From assembly GCA_030425645.1 (NCBI GenBank), contig JAUHZK010000008.1, positions 79,173 to 143,172 on the forward strand: a stretch of 64,000 nucleotides of DNA, given 5' to 3'. Positions 55,440-64,000 of the stretch are shown piece by piece (positions within the stretch are counted from its first letter, which is position 1; each line of letters starts with the position of its first letter). The DNA is from Gammaproteobacteria bacterium. Its GTDB lineage: Bacteria; Pseudomonadota; Gammaproteobacteria; JAPPPA01. The position numbers were made by a program, and so were the translations under genes. The notes below the pieces were generated by a model. That model saw only the letters and a program-made list of their open reading frames with translations, ran no database searches and was not told the DNA's origin.

Positions 55440-56597
55440 CTAAGGCAGTTCGATCTCTAACTGCCGCAGCAAGGCAACGCTCAAGTCAGACCCGAGATCA
55501 GGCAACATCTTGTCTCGCCGGAATTGGGCAACGGCCTCAGCGGTTTTCTGCCCCCAAGCACCATCGGCATTGCCAGCGTCATAGCCACGCTCATTCAATG
55601 CCGCTTGCACGCGCAACAACAAGCCTTCAGAAACTTTGCCCTCACATAACACCTGACGCCAACTTAAGGAGGCGGGACGCGTTAACTGACGAATCGTTAC
55701 CGTTTCAAACTCTGGCGACAACACCTCACGGCGATAGCTGGCTGGCGCCGTCAGCGTTTGTTTCTGCAACACCCGCTTCACCGGCCGCAACTGCGACCGC
55801 TGCACTGCTTCCAGTGGCTCACGCACCAAGACTTTTACAACCTCAGCAGGCACCACTATTGGCTTAATCGAAGACAAAGTCTTCACTACACGACGCTGCT
55901 GCTGCGTATATTTAGCCGGCTTAGCCGCCGCACACCAATGAGAAGCCAAATTTAGTTCAGCACCAACCTCGGAAACGGCCTCGCCACCGCAAGGCACAAA
56001 GTCCTGATAGGCCGGCGTTTCTAATAATGGCTCTGAGCGCAAATCAAATGTGGCAGCAATAGGCTGCCAACTTTTATAAGCCGGGCGCAACTCCAGCTCA
56101 AGCGTTCGCGAACGCATGGCTGACAACTCTGCATCGCTACTCAGCGGCTCATAATCAACCACGATTTCTATATCTTCGCTACGAAAACTCGGGCTCTGCA
56201 CCACCATCTGGTCAGCCGCATCTTGCACAACGACCGTTTGCGGTTCCGCGCTCAAACGGGGGGCCAATCGCGCCAGTCGGTAACATTGGCCCGCGCTAGC
56301 TTCAGGCGCCGGCAAAAAGCTCGCTTTCATATCGGTCGCAGCAGACAACTCAGCCAATGGCTCAGTGCCAACGGCAACTGTCTCTTGTCGCAACTCTAAA
56401 TTGGCTAACAACTGTGCGCGCTGTTCCAGTAACTGACGGCGTTTATCTAGCACCTGTTCGCGTGCCTCTATCTCACCGAGCAGCAGCCGCAGCTCCTCAC
56501 TTTGCTCTTCCATTGGCACCGTGCTGCAAGCACTCACTACTAACAGCACTGGCAACAGGGCCGGCAACCAAGCCTGATTAGTCATAAAAAAACGCAT
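55440..56597 (-). CDS. Lipoprotein with C-terminal peptidoglycan-binding domain
   Basis: 385 residues. Lipobox VVSAC gives lipidated Cys24. A coiled coil (about 30-70, rich in Glu/Arg/Leu) follows, then a long region of low similarity, then a PG_binding_1 domain at about 320-380 (ALNERGYDAGNADGAWGQKTAEAVAQFR). It should tether to the cell wall. The start at 56597 lies 2 bp after the TauE stop, so the two are coupled; a second ATG at 56585 would also keep the lipobox. Confidence 0.82.
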   Translation of the reverse strand: MRFFMTNQAWLPALLPVLLVVSACSTVPMEEQSEELRLLLGEIEAREQVLDKRRQLLEQRAQLLANLELRQETVAVGTEPLAELSAATDMKASFLPAPEASAGQCYRLARLAPRLSAEPQTVVVQDAADQMVVQSPSFRSEDIEIVVDYEPLSSDAELSAMRSRTLELELRPAYKSWQPIAATFDLRSEPLLETPAYQDFVPCGGEAVSEVGAELNLASHWCAAAKPAKYTQQQRRVVKTLSSIKPIVVPAEVVKVLVREPLEAVQRSQLRPVKRVLQKQTLTAPASYRREVLSPEFETVTIRQLTRPASLSWRQVLCEGKVSEGLLLRVQAALNERGYDAGNADGAWGQKTAEAVAQFRRDKMLPDLGSDLSVALLRQLEIELP

Positions 56598-56599
56598 GA

Positions 56600-57391
56600 T
56601 TAAAACAATAACATCCGAATACCTAGCACCGTCAGCAATATCGCAAAGGCTTTCTTTAAGGTAGCTGCTGACCAACGGTGCGCCAGCTTAGCTCCTACCG
56701 GTGCCATAAAAATGCCCGTTGCCATAATCGCCAGTGCCGCGGGCCAATAAATATAACCCGTTGTCCATGCTGGCAATGTTTCAAGCTGCCAACCGCTCAG
56801 CACATAACCCGTAGCGCCCGCGGCCGCAATCGGTAGGCCGCAAGCGGCCGAGGCCGCCACCGCGCGTTGCATCGGCACATTGCACCAAGACAAATAAGGC
56901 ACCGTTAAGGTACCGCCACCAATGCCCGCCATAGCGGAGATACCACCAATAACCGTTCCTGCTGCTGTCATACCAGCTGCACCCGGCAAGCTGCGACTTG
57001 GTTTCGGCTGTGATGCCAGCCACAACCTTAAGGCCACCAATAACTCGCCGATGCCAAAGGCTGTTTTGAGCACATGACTAGGAATCGCCGAAGCAAATTG
57101 CGCCCCTATCAGACCACCGACAATTAAGCCGACGGCCAGACGGCGCACAATGCTCCAGTCGACAGCACCACGACGATGATGCGCCAATACCGATGACAAA
57201 CCGTTCACCATAATGGTGGTCAAAGACGTACCTAGAGCCAGCTGCATATGCACCGAGCTATCAAATCCCTGGCTAGCAAACACCGTCACTAGTACCGGCA
57301 CCAACAACAGGCCGCCGCCAACGCCGAACAAACCAGCCAACAAGCCAGCAAAGGCGCCAGAAAACAAACACCACAACGCCAGTTCTAACAA
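56600..57391 (-). CDS. TauE/SafE-type sulfite exporter family permease
   Basis: 263 residues, about eight membrane helices. Repeats of the family: LAGLFGVGGGLLLVPVLV at about 15-32 and its echo ISAMAGIGGGTLTVPYLS. The longest frame reaches 57535 and would overlap the slt gene. The TTG at 57391 is preferred because it gives the family N-terminus MLELALW and has GGAGAG five bases upstream. The substrate could be sulfite, sulfoacetate or another organosulfonate. Confidence 0.85.
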   Translation of the reverse strand: MLELALWCLFSGAFAGLLAGLFGVGGGLLLVPVLVTVFASQGFDSSVHMQLALGTSLTTIMVNGLSSVLAHHRRGAVDWSIVRRLAVGLIVGGLIGAQFASAIPSHVLKTAFGIGELLVALRLWLASQPKPSRSLPGAAGMTAAGTVIGGISAMAGIGGGTLTVPYLSWCNVPMQRAVAASAACGLPIAAAGATGYVLSGWQLETLPAWTTGYIYWPAALAIMATGIFMAPVGAKLAHRWSAATLKKAFAILLTVLGIRMLLF

Positions 57392-57520
57392 CAGCACTCT
57401 CCAAAAACGGGGCGGCAAAAGCCATAAAAACCGCTTGACCAACTGCCGTTTGCTACGCACAGTTAGCCTATGTATGACGGACATTATGCCTATGCAAATT
57501 CGCAAGGGCGACCCCACCCT

Positions 57521-59500
57521 ATGCGCGCACTCCAACGCTTCCGAATCACGCTATTGGCGGCCTTATTATTGGCCCTTGTTTGCCCTAGCGTATTCGCCAA
57601 AGACGATGACGCGGCGCGCTTCAGCGAATGGCAGCAACGGCTTCAAAAAGGCGAACACGAGGCCTGGAAAGAGTACCTACCGTATTTCCAAGGCAAACCG
57701 CTATTCCCATACTTGCAATATATGCAGTTAACGGCTGAGTTATCTGACTGGTCATTAGCAACAATAGAAGAGGCCGGCAGTTTTGAGCGCACTCGCGCCT
57801 TTTTAGATGTATGGCCAGAGTTACCTGTTAGCGACAATCTCCGGCGTCAGTGGATTCGCCGGCTAGGTAAAGAACAACACTGGCAGGCATTACTGAAAGT
57901 AGACATCACTGAACCGCCAACTGACATCAGCTGTCTGCGGCTCCGGGCAGAATATCAATTAGGCAGTCGTAAACAGCAAAAAAAGACGCTCGCCAAGGCC
58001 AAGTCAGTTTGGCTGGTCGGCCGCTCACAGCCGAAACGCTGCGACGCCCTGTTTGCATTGTTAAAACAGCACAAAAAACTCGATAGCAACGACTACCTAG
58101 AGCGCGCTAAAAATGCCCTTGCGCTTGGCGAGGTTAATTTTGCGCGCTGGCTTAACAAGCAACTGCCCAGCGCTCAAAAGCAAAAGCTAAAGCCGTGGTT
58201 TAGTTTATATAACGACCCCAGCAAGCTCGCCGGCCTACTCAAACAAACCGCCACGCCCGACCGACAACGCCTAGCCAACGTCACCATGAGGCGACTCGCG
58301 CGCCAGCAGCCGCAACAGGCTGCCGAACTGTTTGCGCGCTACGTAAGCTTTAGCAAACCAGACCCAAACTTAAAACAATCGCTCTGGCGTCGGCTGGCCA
58401 TATTTGGCGCTTCTGACTATCACCCTAAAGCGCAAGCCTGGTTCGACCGCGCCCAACTGCAAGCCAACGATAGCCTGGCTTGGGGCTGGTATATGCGCAG
58501 CGCGCTGGCTAACAAAGACTGGCCGGCGATCATGGAAATCGCCAGTAAGCCCTTAGAACTGGACCGAAAAACTCGGCTGGGTTTACGTTACTGGCAGGCC
58601 GTTGCCGCAGAAAAGCTCGGACGGCAGGAATTCGCCGAAGACAGCTTTAAGCAGCTCAGTGTTGAACGTGACTGGTATGGCTACTTGGCAGCCGATCAGC
58701 TCGGACTAGACTACGCCGCGCCCGAAGAGCTTCCCCGTAGTGATGCTATCCAGCGTGGTTTGCTGATGAGCTTTACGCAAGCGCGGCGCGCGCGCGACTT
58801 AAAGCGGGCCAAGCTTGAATGGCTCGCCAGGGGCGAGTGGCTAGCGCTAATGAAGGTCATTCCCAACACCCTGCATCAAGAAGCCGCGTTACTGGCGCTC
58901 GAGCTGAACTGGCCAAGCATGGCCGCACGCACCCAAGCCGTGCACACCTCCCGACACCCAGATGAAACGCTGTTTCCAACACCTTGGCAAAGGCTAGTCT
59001 CGGCGGCTGAAAAAACCCACGGCGTTAAGGCCTCGCACATTTGGAGCCAAATGCGCGCCGAAAGCCTATTTATGCCCGACGCTCGCTCCGGTGTTGGCGC
59101 CTCCGGGCTAATGCAGCTGATGCCCAAAACAGCCGAAAACGTTGGCAAGCGGCTAAAACTAGATAACTGGCGCCGCCTACCGCTGCGCGACCCTGCCACC
59201 AACATCCAACTAGGTGCGCGCTATATTGCTGAGATGCTAGAACAATTCGACGAGCGTATTCCGCTGGCCGTAGCCGCCTACAACGCAGGCCCGCACCGCG
59301 TCGCGAAATGGTTAGAAGAAAGACCTTATAATGATCCGGTGTTATGGATCGAACAAATTCCCTTTAGCGAAACGCGCCGCTACGTACAGCGCAGCCTGTA
59401 TTTCCATGTGCGCTATGACGCCCGCCTAGGCAGCCCAAGCCGCACGGTTAGCGAACTGCTGCAACCAACTGATCTCGATTTAGCGTCGTCTGAACAATGA
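57521..59500 (+). CDS. slt: Soluble lytic murein transglycosylase (Slt70-like)
   Basis: 659 residues. Signal peptide of about 26 residues ending VFA, a long alpha-helical U-domain (about 30-470) and the C-terminal lysozyme-like SLT domain. The catalytic glutamate is E514 in [15 protein letters not shown], with the following GLMQLMP and [12 protein letters not shown]. It cleaves peptidoglycan in the periplasm to 1,6-anhydromuropeptides, which an AmpG-like permease (13.9 kb) could import. Its stop overlaps the cca start by 4 bp. Confidence 0.95.
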   Translation: MRALQRFRITLLAALLLALVCPSVFAKDDDAARFSEWQQRLQKGEHEAWKEYLPYFQGKPLFPYLQYMQLTAELSDWSLATIEEAGSFERTRAFLDVWPELPVSDNLRRQWIRRLGKEQHWQALLKVDITEPPTDISCLRLRAEYQLGSRKQQKKTLAKAKSVWLVGRSQPKRCDALFALLKQHKKLDSNDYLERAKNALALGEVNFARWLNKQLPSAQKQKLKPWFSLYNDPSKLAGLLKQTATPDRQRLANVTMRRLARQQPQQAAELFARYVSFSKPDPNLKQSLWRRLAIFGASDYHPKAQAWFDRAQLQANDSLAWGWYMRSALANKDWPAIMEIASKPLELDRKTRLGLRYWQAVAAEKLGRQEFAEDSFKQLSVERDWYGYLAADQLGLDYAAPEELPRSDAIQRGLLMSFTQARRARDLKRAKLEWLARGEWLALMKVIPNTLHQEAALLALELNWPSMAARTQAVHTSRHPDETLFPTPWQRLVSAAEKTHGVKASHIWSQMRAESLFMPDARSGVGASGLMQLMPKTAENVGKRLKLDNWRRLPLRDPATNIQLGARYIAEMLEQFDERIPLAVAAYNAGPHRVAKWLEERPYNDPVLWIEQIPFSETRRYVQRSLYFHVRYDARLGSPSRTVSELLQPTDLDLASSEQ

Positions 59501-60747
59501 AGACCTATTTAGTTGGCGGTGCCATTCGCGATGCCTTATTAAACCTTCCCGTCCAAGAAAAAGACTGGGTCGTGGTCGGCAGCGACCCCGCCAGCATGGA
59601 CGCCGCCGGCTTTACACCAGTCGGCAAAGACTTCCCGGTGTTTTTACACCCTGAAACCAAAGAAGAGTACGCACTCGCCCGCACCGAGCGCAAAACCGCG
59701 CCTGGCTATAAAGGCTTTAGTTTTTATACCGGCAGCGACGTCAGTCTTGAAGACGATCTTATCCGCCGCGACCTCACCATTAACGCCATCGCCGAAGATG
59801 AGAATGGCGCACTGATCGACCCTTACAACGGCCAAGAAGATTTAAAACTGCGAGTGCTACGGCATGTCTCTCCCGCCTTTGCCGAAGACCCTGTACGCAT
59901 TCTGCGAGTGGCGCGCTTTGCCGCCAAACTAGCGCCACTGGGTTTTCGTATTGCACCAGAAACCACTGCGCTAATGCAGCAGATGGTGGCCGACGGCGAA
60001 GCCGACCACCTAGTACCCGAACGGGTCTGGCAAGAAACCGTCAAAGCCTTAGCGTCACCAGCGCCACAACGTTTTATCGAAGTGCTGCGTAACTGCGGCG
60101 CACTGGCCAAGGTCTATCCAGAAATAGACGCCATGTTCGGCGTGCCGCAAAAACCCGAATGGCACCCTGAGATTGATTGCGGTCGCCATCTATTACTGGC
60201 CTTGGAAATCGCCGCCCAAATCAGTGACGACCTCCGCACCCGTTTTGCCGTTTTGGTGCACGACCTAGGTAAAGGCGCTACGCCGGCCGATGTATTGCCC
60301 TCGCACCGAGGCCATGAAGAACGTGGCGTGCCGTTAGTAGAGCAATTGTGCCAACGTCTGCGCACACCGAAAGATTTCCAAAAACTTGGCGTTAAAGTTT
60401 CACGCTGGCATTTGCACAGCCATCGCCTCTTTGAACTCAAACACAGCACGGTATTAAAACTGCTGGAAGGCTTAGATGCTTTTCGCACACCGGAAGATTT
60501 GATTGCGTTTAGCTATGCCTGCGAAGCCGATGCCCGTGGTCGTGATAAATATATGGATAGCCAATATCCACAAGCGGCGACAACTCGTGACTTGCTCGAG
60601 CAGCTACTACCGATTCGGCTAAGCGAAGCCGAACGAGAAGGCCTGCAAGGCAAAGCGTTTGCTGAGGCGCTAAGAAAAAAACGTTTACAGGCTATTAGCG
60701 ATTTTTTTGCACAACGGCCAACGCCGCCGGCTCGACAAAAGTCCTAG
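59497..60747 (+). CDS. cca: Multifunctional CCA tRNA nucleotidyltransferase
   Basis: Adds CCA to tRNA 3' ends and probably also has phosphatase and phosphodiesterase activity. 416 residues. Nucleotidyltransferase motifs are GGAIRDALL (7-15), EKDWVVVG with the catalytic acid (21-28) and [10 protein letters not shown]. The HD domain in the C-terminal half has VHDLGKG at about 253-259. The overlap with slt suggests co-translation. Confidence 0.97.
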   Translation: MKTYLVGGAIRDALLNLPVQEKDWVVVGSDPASMDAAGFTPVGKDFPVFLHPETKEEYALARTERKTAPGYKGFSFYTGSDVSLEDDLIRRDLTINAIAEDENGALIDPYNGQEDLKLRVLRHVSPAFAEDPVRILRVARFAAKLAPLGFRIAPETTALMQQMVADGEADHLVPERVWQETVKALASPAPQRFIEVLRNCGALAKVYPEIDAMFGVPQKPEWHPEIDCGRHLLLALEIAAQISDDLRTRFAVLVHDLGKGATPADVLPSHRGHEERGVPLVEQLCQRLRTPKDFQKLGVKVSRWHLHSHRLFELKHSTVLKLLEGLDAFRTPEDLIAFSYACEADARGRDKYMDSQYPQAATTRDLLEQLLPIRLSEAEREGLQGKAFAEALRKKRLQAISDFFAQRPTPPARQKS

Positions 60748-60759
60748 CCCCAAGCTAGG
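60743..60759 (+). repeat. Hairpin over the cca stop codon and CTAGG repeats
   Basis: CCTAGC and GCTAGG form a 6-bp stem that encloses the cca stop. AAAAAACCTAG then repeats twice up to the convergent uppP stop. It may be a weak terminator for both; the T-run is on the minus side. Confidence 0.4.
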
Positions 60760-60780
60760 CAAAAAACCTAGTCAAAAAAC

Positions 60781-61572
60781 CTAGGCAAAAACGCTAAACA
60801 AAAACGCGCCTAATAGCAGCCGGTAAATCACAAACGGCCACATCCCCACGCGCTCTAGCAGCTTTAAGAAAAAGTGGATGCAAGCGCCGGCACTCAGCGC
60901 CGCCAAAACCATACCCACCAATAAATAGACCCCACTATCCGGCATACCTTGCTGCAGCCACTCCACTGTTTTAAGTCCGCCGGCCATCGAGATAACGGGG
61001 ATCGACAGCAAGAATGAAAAACGCGCCGCCGCCACCGGCGTAAAGCCCAACAGCAAGGCCGCAGTGATAGTAATACCAGAACGCGAAGTACCAGGTACCA
61101 AGGCCAAACATTGCGCCAAACCAATCGCCAGCGCCATCCATGCCACTATTTGGTATTCATGCTTGCCGACATTAGGCCCACGCGCCGACCACCACAATAA
61201 AACGCCGAAACCAACCGTCGTCCAAGCAATGAGTAGTGGATCACGCAGACTATCTTCATAATGATTTGCCAGCAAACCGGCCGGCACAATCGGTAGCGTC
61301 GCGATCAGCACGTTCACGGCCAGCCGACTCTCGTCACAAGCCTCTCCACCCAATCGCCGCAAACAAGCCACGGAAACCTGCCGCAGCTCCTTATGAAAGT
61401 AAGCCACTACTGCCAATAGCGCGCCCACATGTACGGCAACATCAAAGGCTAAACCCTGATCTGGCCAACCCAATATTTCCGGTACCAAAATCAAATGTGC
61501 AGAACTGGAGACCGGCAAAAATTCAGTGATTCCCTGAACCAAAGCCAGTACGATAATTTGTATCCAATCCAT
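60781..61572 (-). CDS. uppP: Undecaprenyl-diphosphatase UppP/BacA
   Basis: Dephosphorylates undecaprenyl diphosphate to regenerate the cell-wall lipid carrier. 263 residues, about seven to eight membrane helices. Family motifs are GITEFLPVSSSAHL (14-27) and the phosphate-binding PGTSRSG (about 158-164). Divergent from the FolM-like gene with 17 bp between starts. Confidence 0.96.
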   Translation of the reverse strand: MDWIQIIVLALVQGITEFLPVSSSAHLILVPEILGWPDQGLAFDVAVHVGALLAVVAYFHKELRQVSVACLRRLGGEACDESRLAVNVLIATLPIVPAGLLANHYEDSLRDPLLIAWTTVGFGVLLWWSARGPNVGKHEYQIVAWMALAIGLAQCLALVPGTSRSGITITAALLLGFTPVAAARFSFLLSIPVISMAGGLKTVEWLQQGMPDSGVYLLVGMVLAALSAGACIHFFLKLLERVGMWPFVIYRLLLGAFLFSVFA

Positions 61573-61589
61573 TAAGTTCTCACATTGAT

Positions 61590-62333
61590 ATGGCCAATCA
61601 GGGCGACCAAAAAGTTGCGTTAATTACCGGTGCTGCCGCTCGCATAGGGCGTTGCATCGCTCTAAGCTTACATGCACACGGCTTTAACGTGGTGGTGCAT
61701 TATCACCGCTCTAACGATGATGCGGAAGATTTAGTTAATCAGCTCAACAGCCTACGTCCTAATTCAGCCAGCAAAATTCAGGCCAACCTAAATAAAACCA
61801 GCACCATCCAAAAGCTTGCAACGCAGGCCATTGAACATTGGGGCAGACTTGACCTGCTAGTAAACAATGCAAGCAGCTATTACCCGACCGCGCTTAATGA
61901 CCTAGATGAAACGACCTGGGATGACTTATTGGGCAGCAATCTCAAAGCGCCACTGTGGTTAGCTAGCCACTGCCGCGGCGCCTTAGCCCAGCAACGGGGC
62001 TGCATTATCAATATCGTCGATAGCAATGTGCTTAGCCGGCCTATCGCTGAACACGCTATCTACAATGCCGCCAAAGCAGCGCTGCACGGACTCACCTTAT
62101 CCTTAGCGAAAGACCTAGCACCGGATGTTCGCGTTAACGGCATCGCCCCCGGTGCCATAATGTGGGCCGCCAATGAGCGCGATGAAAAACAGCAAGCAGA
62201 GATTATCGAAGCGACCGCCTTGGGTCGTTTGGGCCGCGCTGAGGATATTGCCAACGCGGTATTATTTCTAGCCGAGGCTAGCTATATCACTGGCCACGTG
62301 ATGAAAGTCGACGGCGGTAAAAATATCCGCTAG
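61590..62333 (+). CDS. folM: FolM-like pteridine reductase (short-chain dehydrogenase)
   Basis: 247 residues. TGAAARIGR (14-22) is the Arg-containing cofactor motif typical of pteridine reductases (NADPH). NNASSYYP and the active-site YNAAKAAL (Tyr and Lys) follow. Its place beside folB in the same block supports dihydromonapterin or dihydrofolate reductase activity. The product differs from common fatty-acid SDRs, but that cannot be proved from sequence. Confidence 0.87.
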   Translation: MANQGDQKVALITGAAARIGRCIALSLHAHGFNVVVHYHRSNDDAEDLVNQLNSLRPNSASKIQANLNKTSTIQKLATQAIEHWGRLDLLVNNASSYYPTALNDLDETTWDDLLGSNLKAPLWLASHCRGALAQQRGCIINIVDSNVLSRPIAEHAIYNAAKAALHGLTLSLAKDLAPDVRVNGIAPGAIMWAANERDEKQQAEIIEATALGRLGRAEDIANAVLFLAEASYITGHVMKVDGGKNIR

Positions 62334-62345
62334 CAGACTAGCGCT

Positions 62346-62708
62346 TTAGCTGCGGCGCTCACGGCGAATACGCACACCGGCTTCTGGCGGCCCCGCAATG
62401 GCATCAGGTTTGATCAATTCAATGGTGACCGCATCGACGTTATGCGCAGCCAAAATCGCCTGTGCAATTTCCTCAGCGCCGGTTTCAATTAAGCGAAACT
62501 CACCTTGGGTCAAAATATCGGTGGCAATTTTTACCGCTTGGTCATAATCCACCGTTAAGCGCGCATCGTCCTCGGCCGCTGCTGGGCGCACATCCAATTC
62601 CAACTCTAGGCTGACCCGCAGTTTCTGCGGCTCGTGACGCTCGTAGTGATAAATACCAATCACCGCATCCACTTCAATACCGCGTACAAATAAAACGTCA
62701 GTCACCAC
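62346..62708 (-). CDS. folB: Dihydroneopterin aldolase
   Basis: Converts dihydroneopterin to 6-hydroxymethyl-dihydropterin in folate synthesis; may also epimerise. 120 residues. Signals: [18 protein letters not shown] at the N-terminus, VDYDQAVKI and the catalytic lysine in ELIKPDAI at about 97-104. It starts at GTG 62708 or the adjacent GTG 62705, overlapping the end of tsaD by 11 or 8 bp. Confidence 0.94.
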   Translation of the reverse strand: MVTDVLFVRGIEVDAVIGIYHYERHEPQKLRVSLELELDVRPAAAEDDARLTVDYDQAVKIATDILTQGEFRLIETGAEEIAQAILAAHNVDAVTIELIKPDAIAGPPEAGVRIRRERRS

Positions 62709-63750
62709 GCACTCCAGGCTTTTCTAGGTCAGTTAGCGGCCAACGAGGGCGACCACTAATGGTTAAATCATCGGACTCGCCAGCCAATAAACGCTGGCAG
62801 CCAGCAAAGGCAATCATGGCACCATTGTCGGTACACAGCTCATACCGAGGAAAATACACTGCGCCACCACGCGCGGCAGCTAATTCTTTCAGCTGCTGGC
62901 GGAGTTTTTTATTAGCACCAACACCACCGGCTACCACCAGCTGATAAATATTCTCGCGCGCCATCATATGCGCGCATTTAATTACCAAGGTATCCACTGC
63001 CGCATCTTCAAAGGCACGCGCCACATCGGCTTTATCTTGTTCACCAACGGCGGTCAGCTTTTGTACGGCTTGCAGCACCTGTGTCTTTAAACCTGAAAAA
63101 CTGAAATTAACCGGCATCTCGCCATGATCAATTTTGGTCATTGGCCGTTTGAAGTAAAAGCGCTCGGGATCGCCAGACTCCGCCAATGCGGCTAAAGCCG
63201 GCCCTCCCGGATACGGCAAACCCAATAGCTTGGCGGTTTTATCAAAGGCTTCGCCGACCGCATCATCAATCGACTCGCTAATCAGCTCGTAATCGCCAAT
63301 CGCTGCCACCTTCACCAATAAGGTATGGCCGCCGGACACCAACAGCGCCAGAAACGGATAACTCGGCTGCTCCACTTCCATTAGCGGTGCCAGCAAATGG
63401 CCTTCCATATGGTGCACACCAACAAAGGGCTTATCCCAAGCCAGCGCCAAAGAGCGGGCAAAGGCCGTGCCGACCAATAACGCACCTAACAAACCCGGCC
63501 CCGTTGTGCAGGCAATGCCATCAACTTCGCCCCATTCAATACCGGCCTCAGCAAACACTTCTTTGGTCAATGGCGCCAACTTGCGCACATGATCACGCGA
63601 GGCCAATTCAGGCACCACACCACCGTATTCTGCATGCAGGGCAATCTGGCTATATAAAGCATGCGCCAACAGCCCACGCTCGCTGCAGTACAGCGCCACG
63701 CCGGTTTCGTCGCAAGAGGATTCAAAGCCAAGGCAAATCATGGCGCGCAT
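62698..63750 (-). CDS. tsaD: tRNA N6-adenosine threonylcarbamoyltransferase
   Basis: Makes t6A at position 37 of ANN-decoding tRNAs, with TsaB and TsaE. 350 residues. Metal-binding HxxxH is H114-H118 (HMEGH), with the ASKHA nucleotide segments LVSGGHTLL and [12 protein letters not shown]-terminus [12 protein letters not shown] is typical. ATG 63750 and 63741 are both possible; neither has a strong ribosome site. It is divergent from rpsU, as in most gammaproteobacteria. Confidence 0.97.
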   Translation of the reverse strand: MRAMICLGFESSCDETGVALYCSERGLLAHALYSQIALHAEYGGVVPELASRDHVRKLAPLTKEVFAEAGIEWGEVDGIACTTGPGLLGALLVGTAFARSLALAWDKPFVGVHHMEGHLLAPLMEVEQPSYPFLALLVSGGHTLLVKVAAIGDYELISESIDDAVGEAFDKTAKLLGLPYPGGPALAALAESGDPERFYFKRPMTKIDHGEMPVNFSFSGLKTQVLQAVQKLTAVGEQDKADVARAFEDAAVDTLVIKCAHMMARENIYQLVVAGGVGANKKLRQQLKELAAARGGAVYFPRYELCTDNGAMIAFAGCQRLLAGESDDLTISGRPRWPLTDLEKPGVRGD

Positions 63751-63783
63751 TATATAGGCCTACACCGCCATATAGGCTTGCAT

Positions 63784-63808
63784 GCACTGTACAAAATCCG
63801 TACAGTGC
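63784..63808. promoter_or_regulatory. Inverted repeat in the tsaD / rpsU divergent region
   Basis: GCACTGTAC and GTACAGTGC form perfect 9-bp arms around seven bases, 90 bp before the rpsU ATG. No T-run follows. CTG and CAG ends look SOS-like, but the spacing is 13 rather than 10, so it is not a normal LexA box. Probably an operator for rpsU or tsaD. Confidence 0.45.
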
Positions 63809-63897
63809 GCGCCTCTTCGGTTTGTGGCCGACAGAAACTATTCCATGTAGTGCAGTGCTGGCAGCTTGTACTACTGTATTTAAGGTGGTGATCCGCT

Positions 63898-64000
63898 ATG
63901 CCAGAAGTACGAGTACGAGAAAACGAGCCGTTTGACGTTGCACTACGCCGCTTTAAGCGTGGTTGCGAGAAAGCTGGCGTTCTAACTGAGTTGCGTCGTC
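63898..64000 (+). CDS. rpsU: 30S ribosomal protein S21 (start, cut by window end)
   Basis: 34 codons are visible: [20 protein letters not shown] and on to [14 protein letters not shown], the N-terminal half of S21. The ATG has AAGGTGGTG upstream. The gene runs past the window end. In related genomes rpsU is followed by yqeY or dnaG and rpoD. Confidence 0.97.
   Translation, partial: MPEVRVRENEPFDVALRRFKRGCEKAGVLTELRR

Noticed and set aside
63786..63806. LexA/SOS box before rpsU
   Set aside because: CTG and CAG are separated by 13 rather than 10 bases and the central AT-rich pattern is missing.

Overview
The window looks like chromosome from a free-living, probably marine, gammaproteobacterium related to the Pseudomonadales/Cellvibrionales. 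This rests on gene content and order. minCDE, an argC / DUF6776 / bactofilin / erpA cluster, rppH beside a HAD phosphatase, and a cca / uppP / pteridine reductase / folB / tsaD / rpsU block are all arranged much as in Pseudomonas-like genomes. Arsenosugar genes, a wax-ester synthase and a TRAP solute receptor fit a marine lifestyle. No tRNA, rRNA, CRISPR array, phage or transposase gene was seen. The genus cannot be named from the sequence alone.

Layout. 1-1.7 kb: end of an arsenosugar operon (arsS, arsM). 1.8-8.0 kb: a soluble hybrid histidine kinase, msrB with a small SRPBCC membrane protein, a LolA-like periplasmic protein and a large lipoprotein subtilase. 8.4-18.5 kb: minCDE, pyrE, a thioesterase, an MMPL/RND exporter, an AmpG-like permease overlapping a Rieske protein, erpA, bactofilin, DUF6776 and argC. 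18.6-27.3 kb: ClC channel, hemJ, peroxiredoxin, a triple-PAS kinase with a single-domain response regulator, sixA, a hydantoinase-like gene and mutM. 27.3-37.2 kb: zapG, glycosyltransferase, DUF349 protein, rhomboid protease, thioredoxin-like protein, cation/proton antiporter, CoA-transferase and wax-ester synthase. 37.3-43.2 kb: glmS, a Fur-box-controlled porin / FMN-binding / PepSY locus, rppH and a HAD phosphatase. 43.2-45.6 kb is the only sizeable stretch without genes apart from one TRAP receptor. It holds a foldback repeat of about 580 bp and a strong small-RNA candidate. 45.6-64 kb: thiolase, a TPR-like protein, an AGCS symporter, hemH with an RND efflux pair, a peptidoglycan-binding lipoprotein, a TauE-type permease, slt, cca, uppP, a FolM-like reductase, folB, tsaD and the start of rpsU.

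The most striking unexplained signal is at about 45306-45498. A plausible sigma70 promoter is followed by five consecutive stem-loops, the last an intrinsic terminator, and every apical loop carries ACCCC. This resembles a multi-site C-rich-loop regulatory RNA. I do not recognise it as a known family. Second is a 14-bp intrinsic terminator lying inside the signal-peptide codons of the FMN-binding gene in the Fur-controlled locus. It would uncouple porin expression from the two reductase-like genes downstream.

Many starts were moved inward from the longest reading frame on the basis of family N-termini, signal peptides and Shine-Dalgarno positions; each entry says so. Calls rest on motif recognition and known families, without database searches. 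No base-composition or codon-use statistics were computed.
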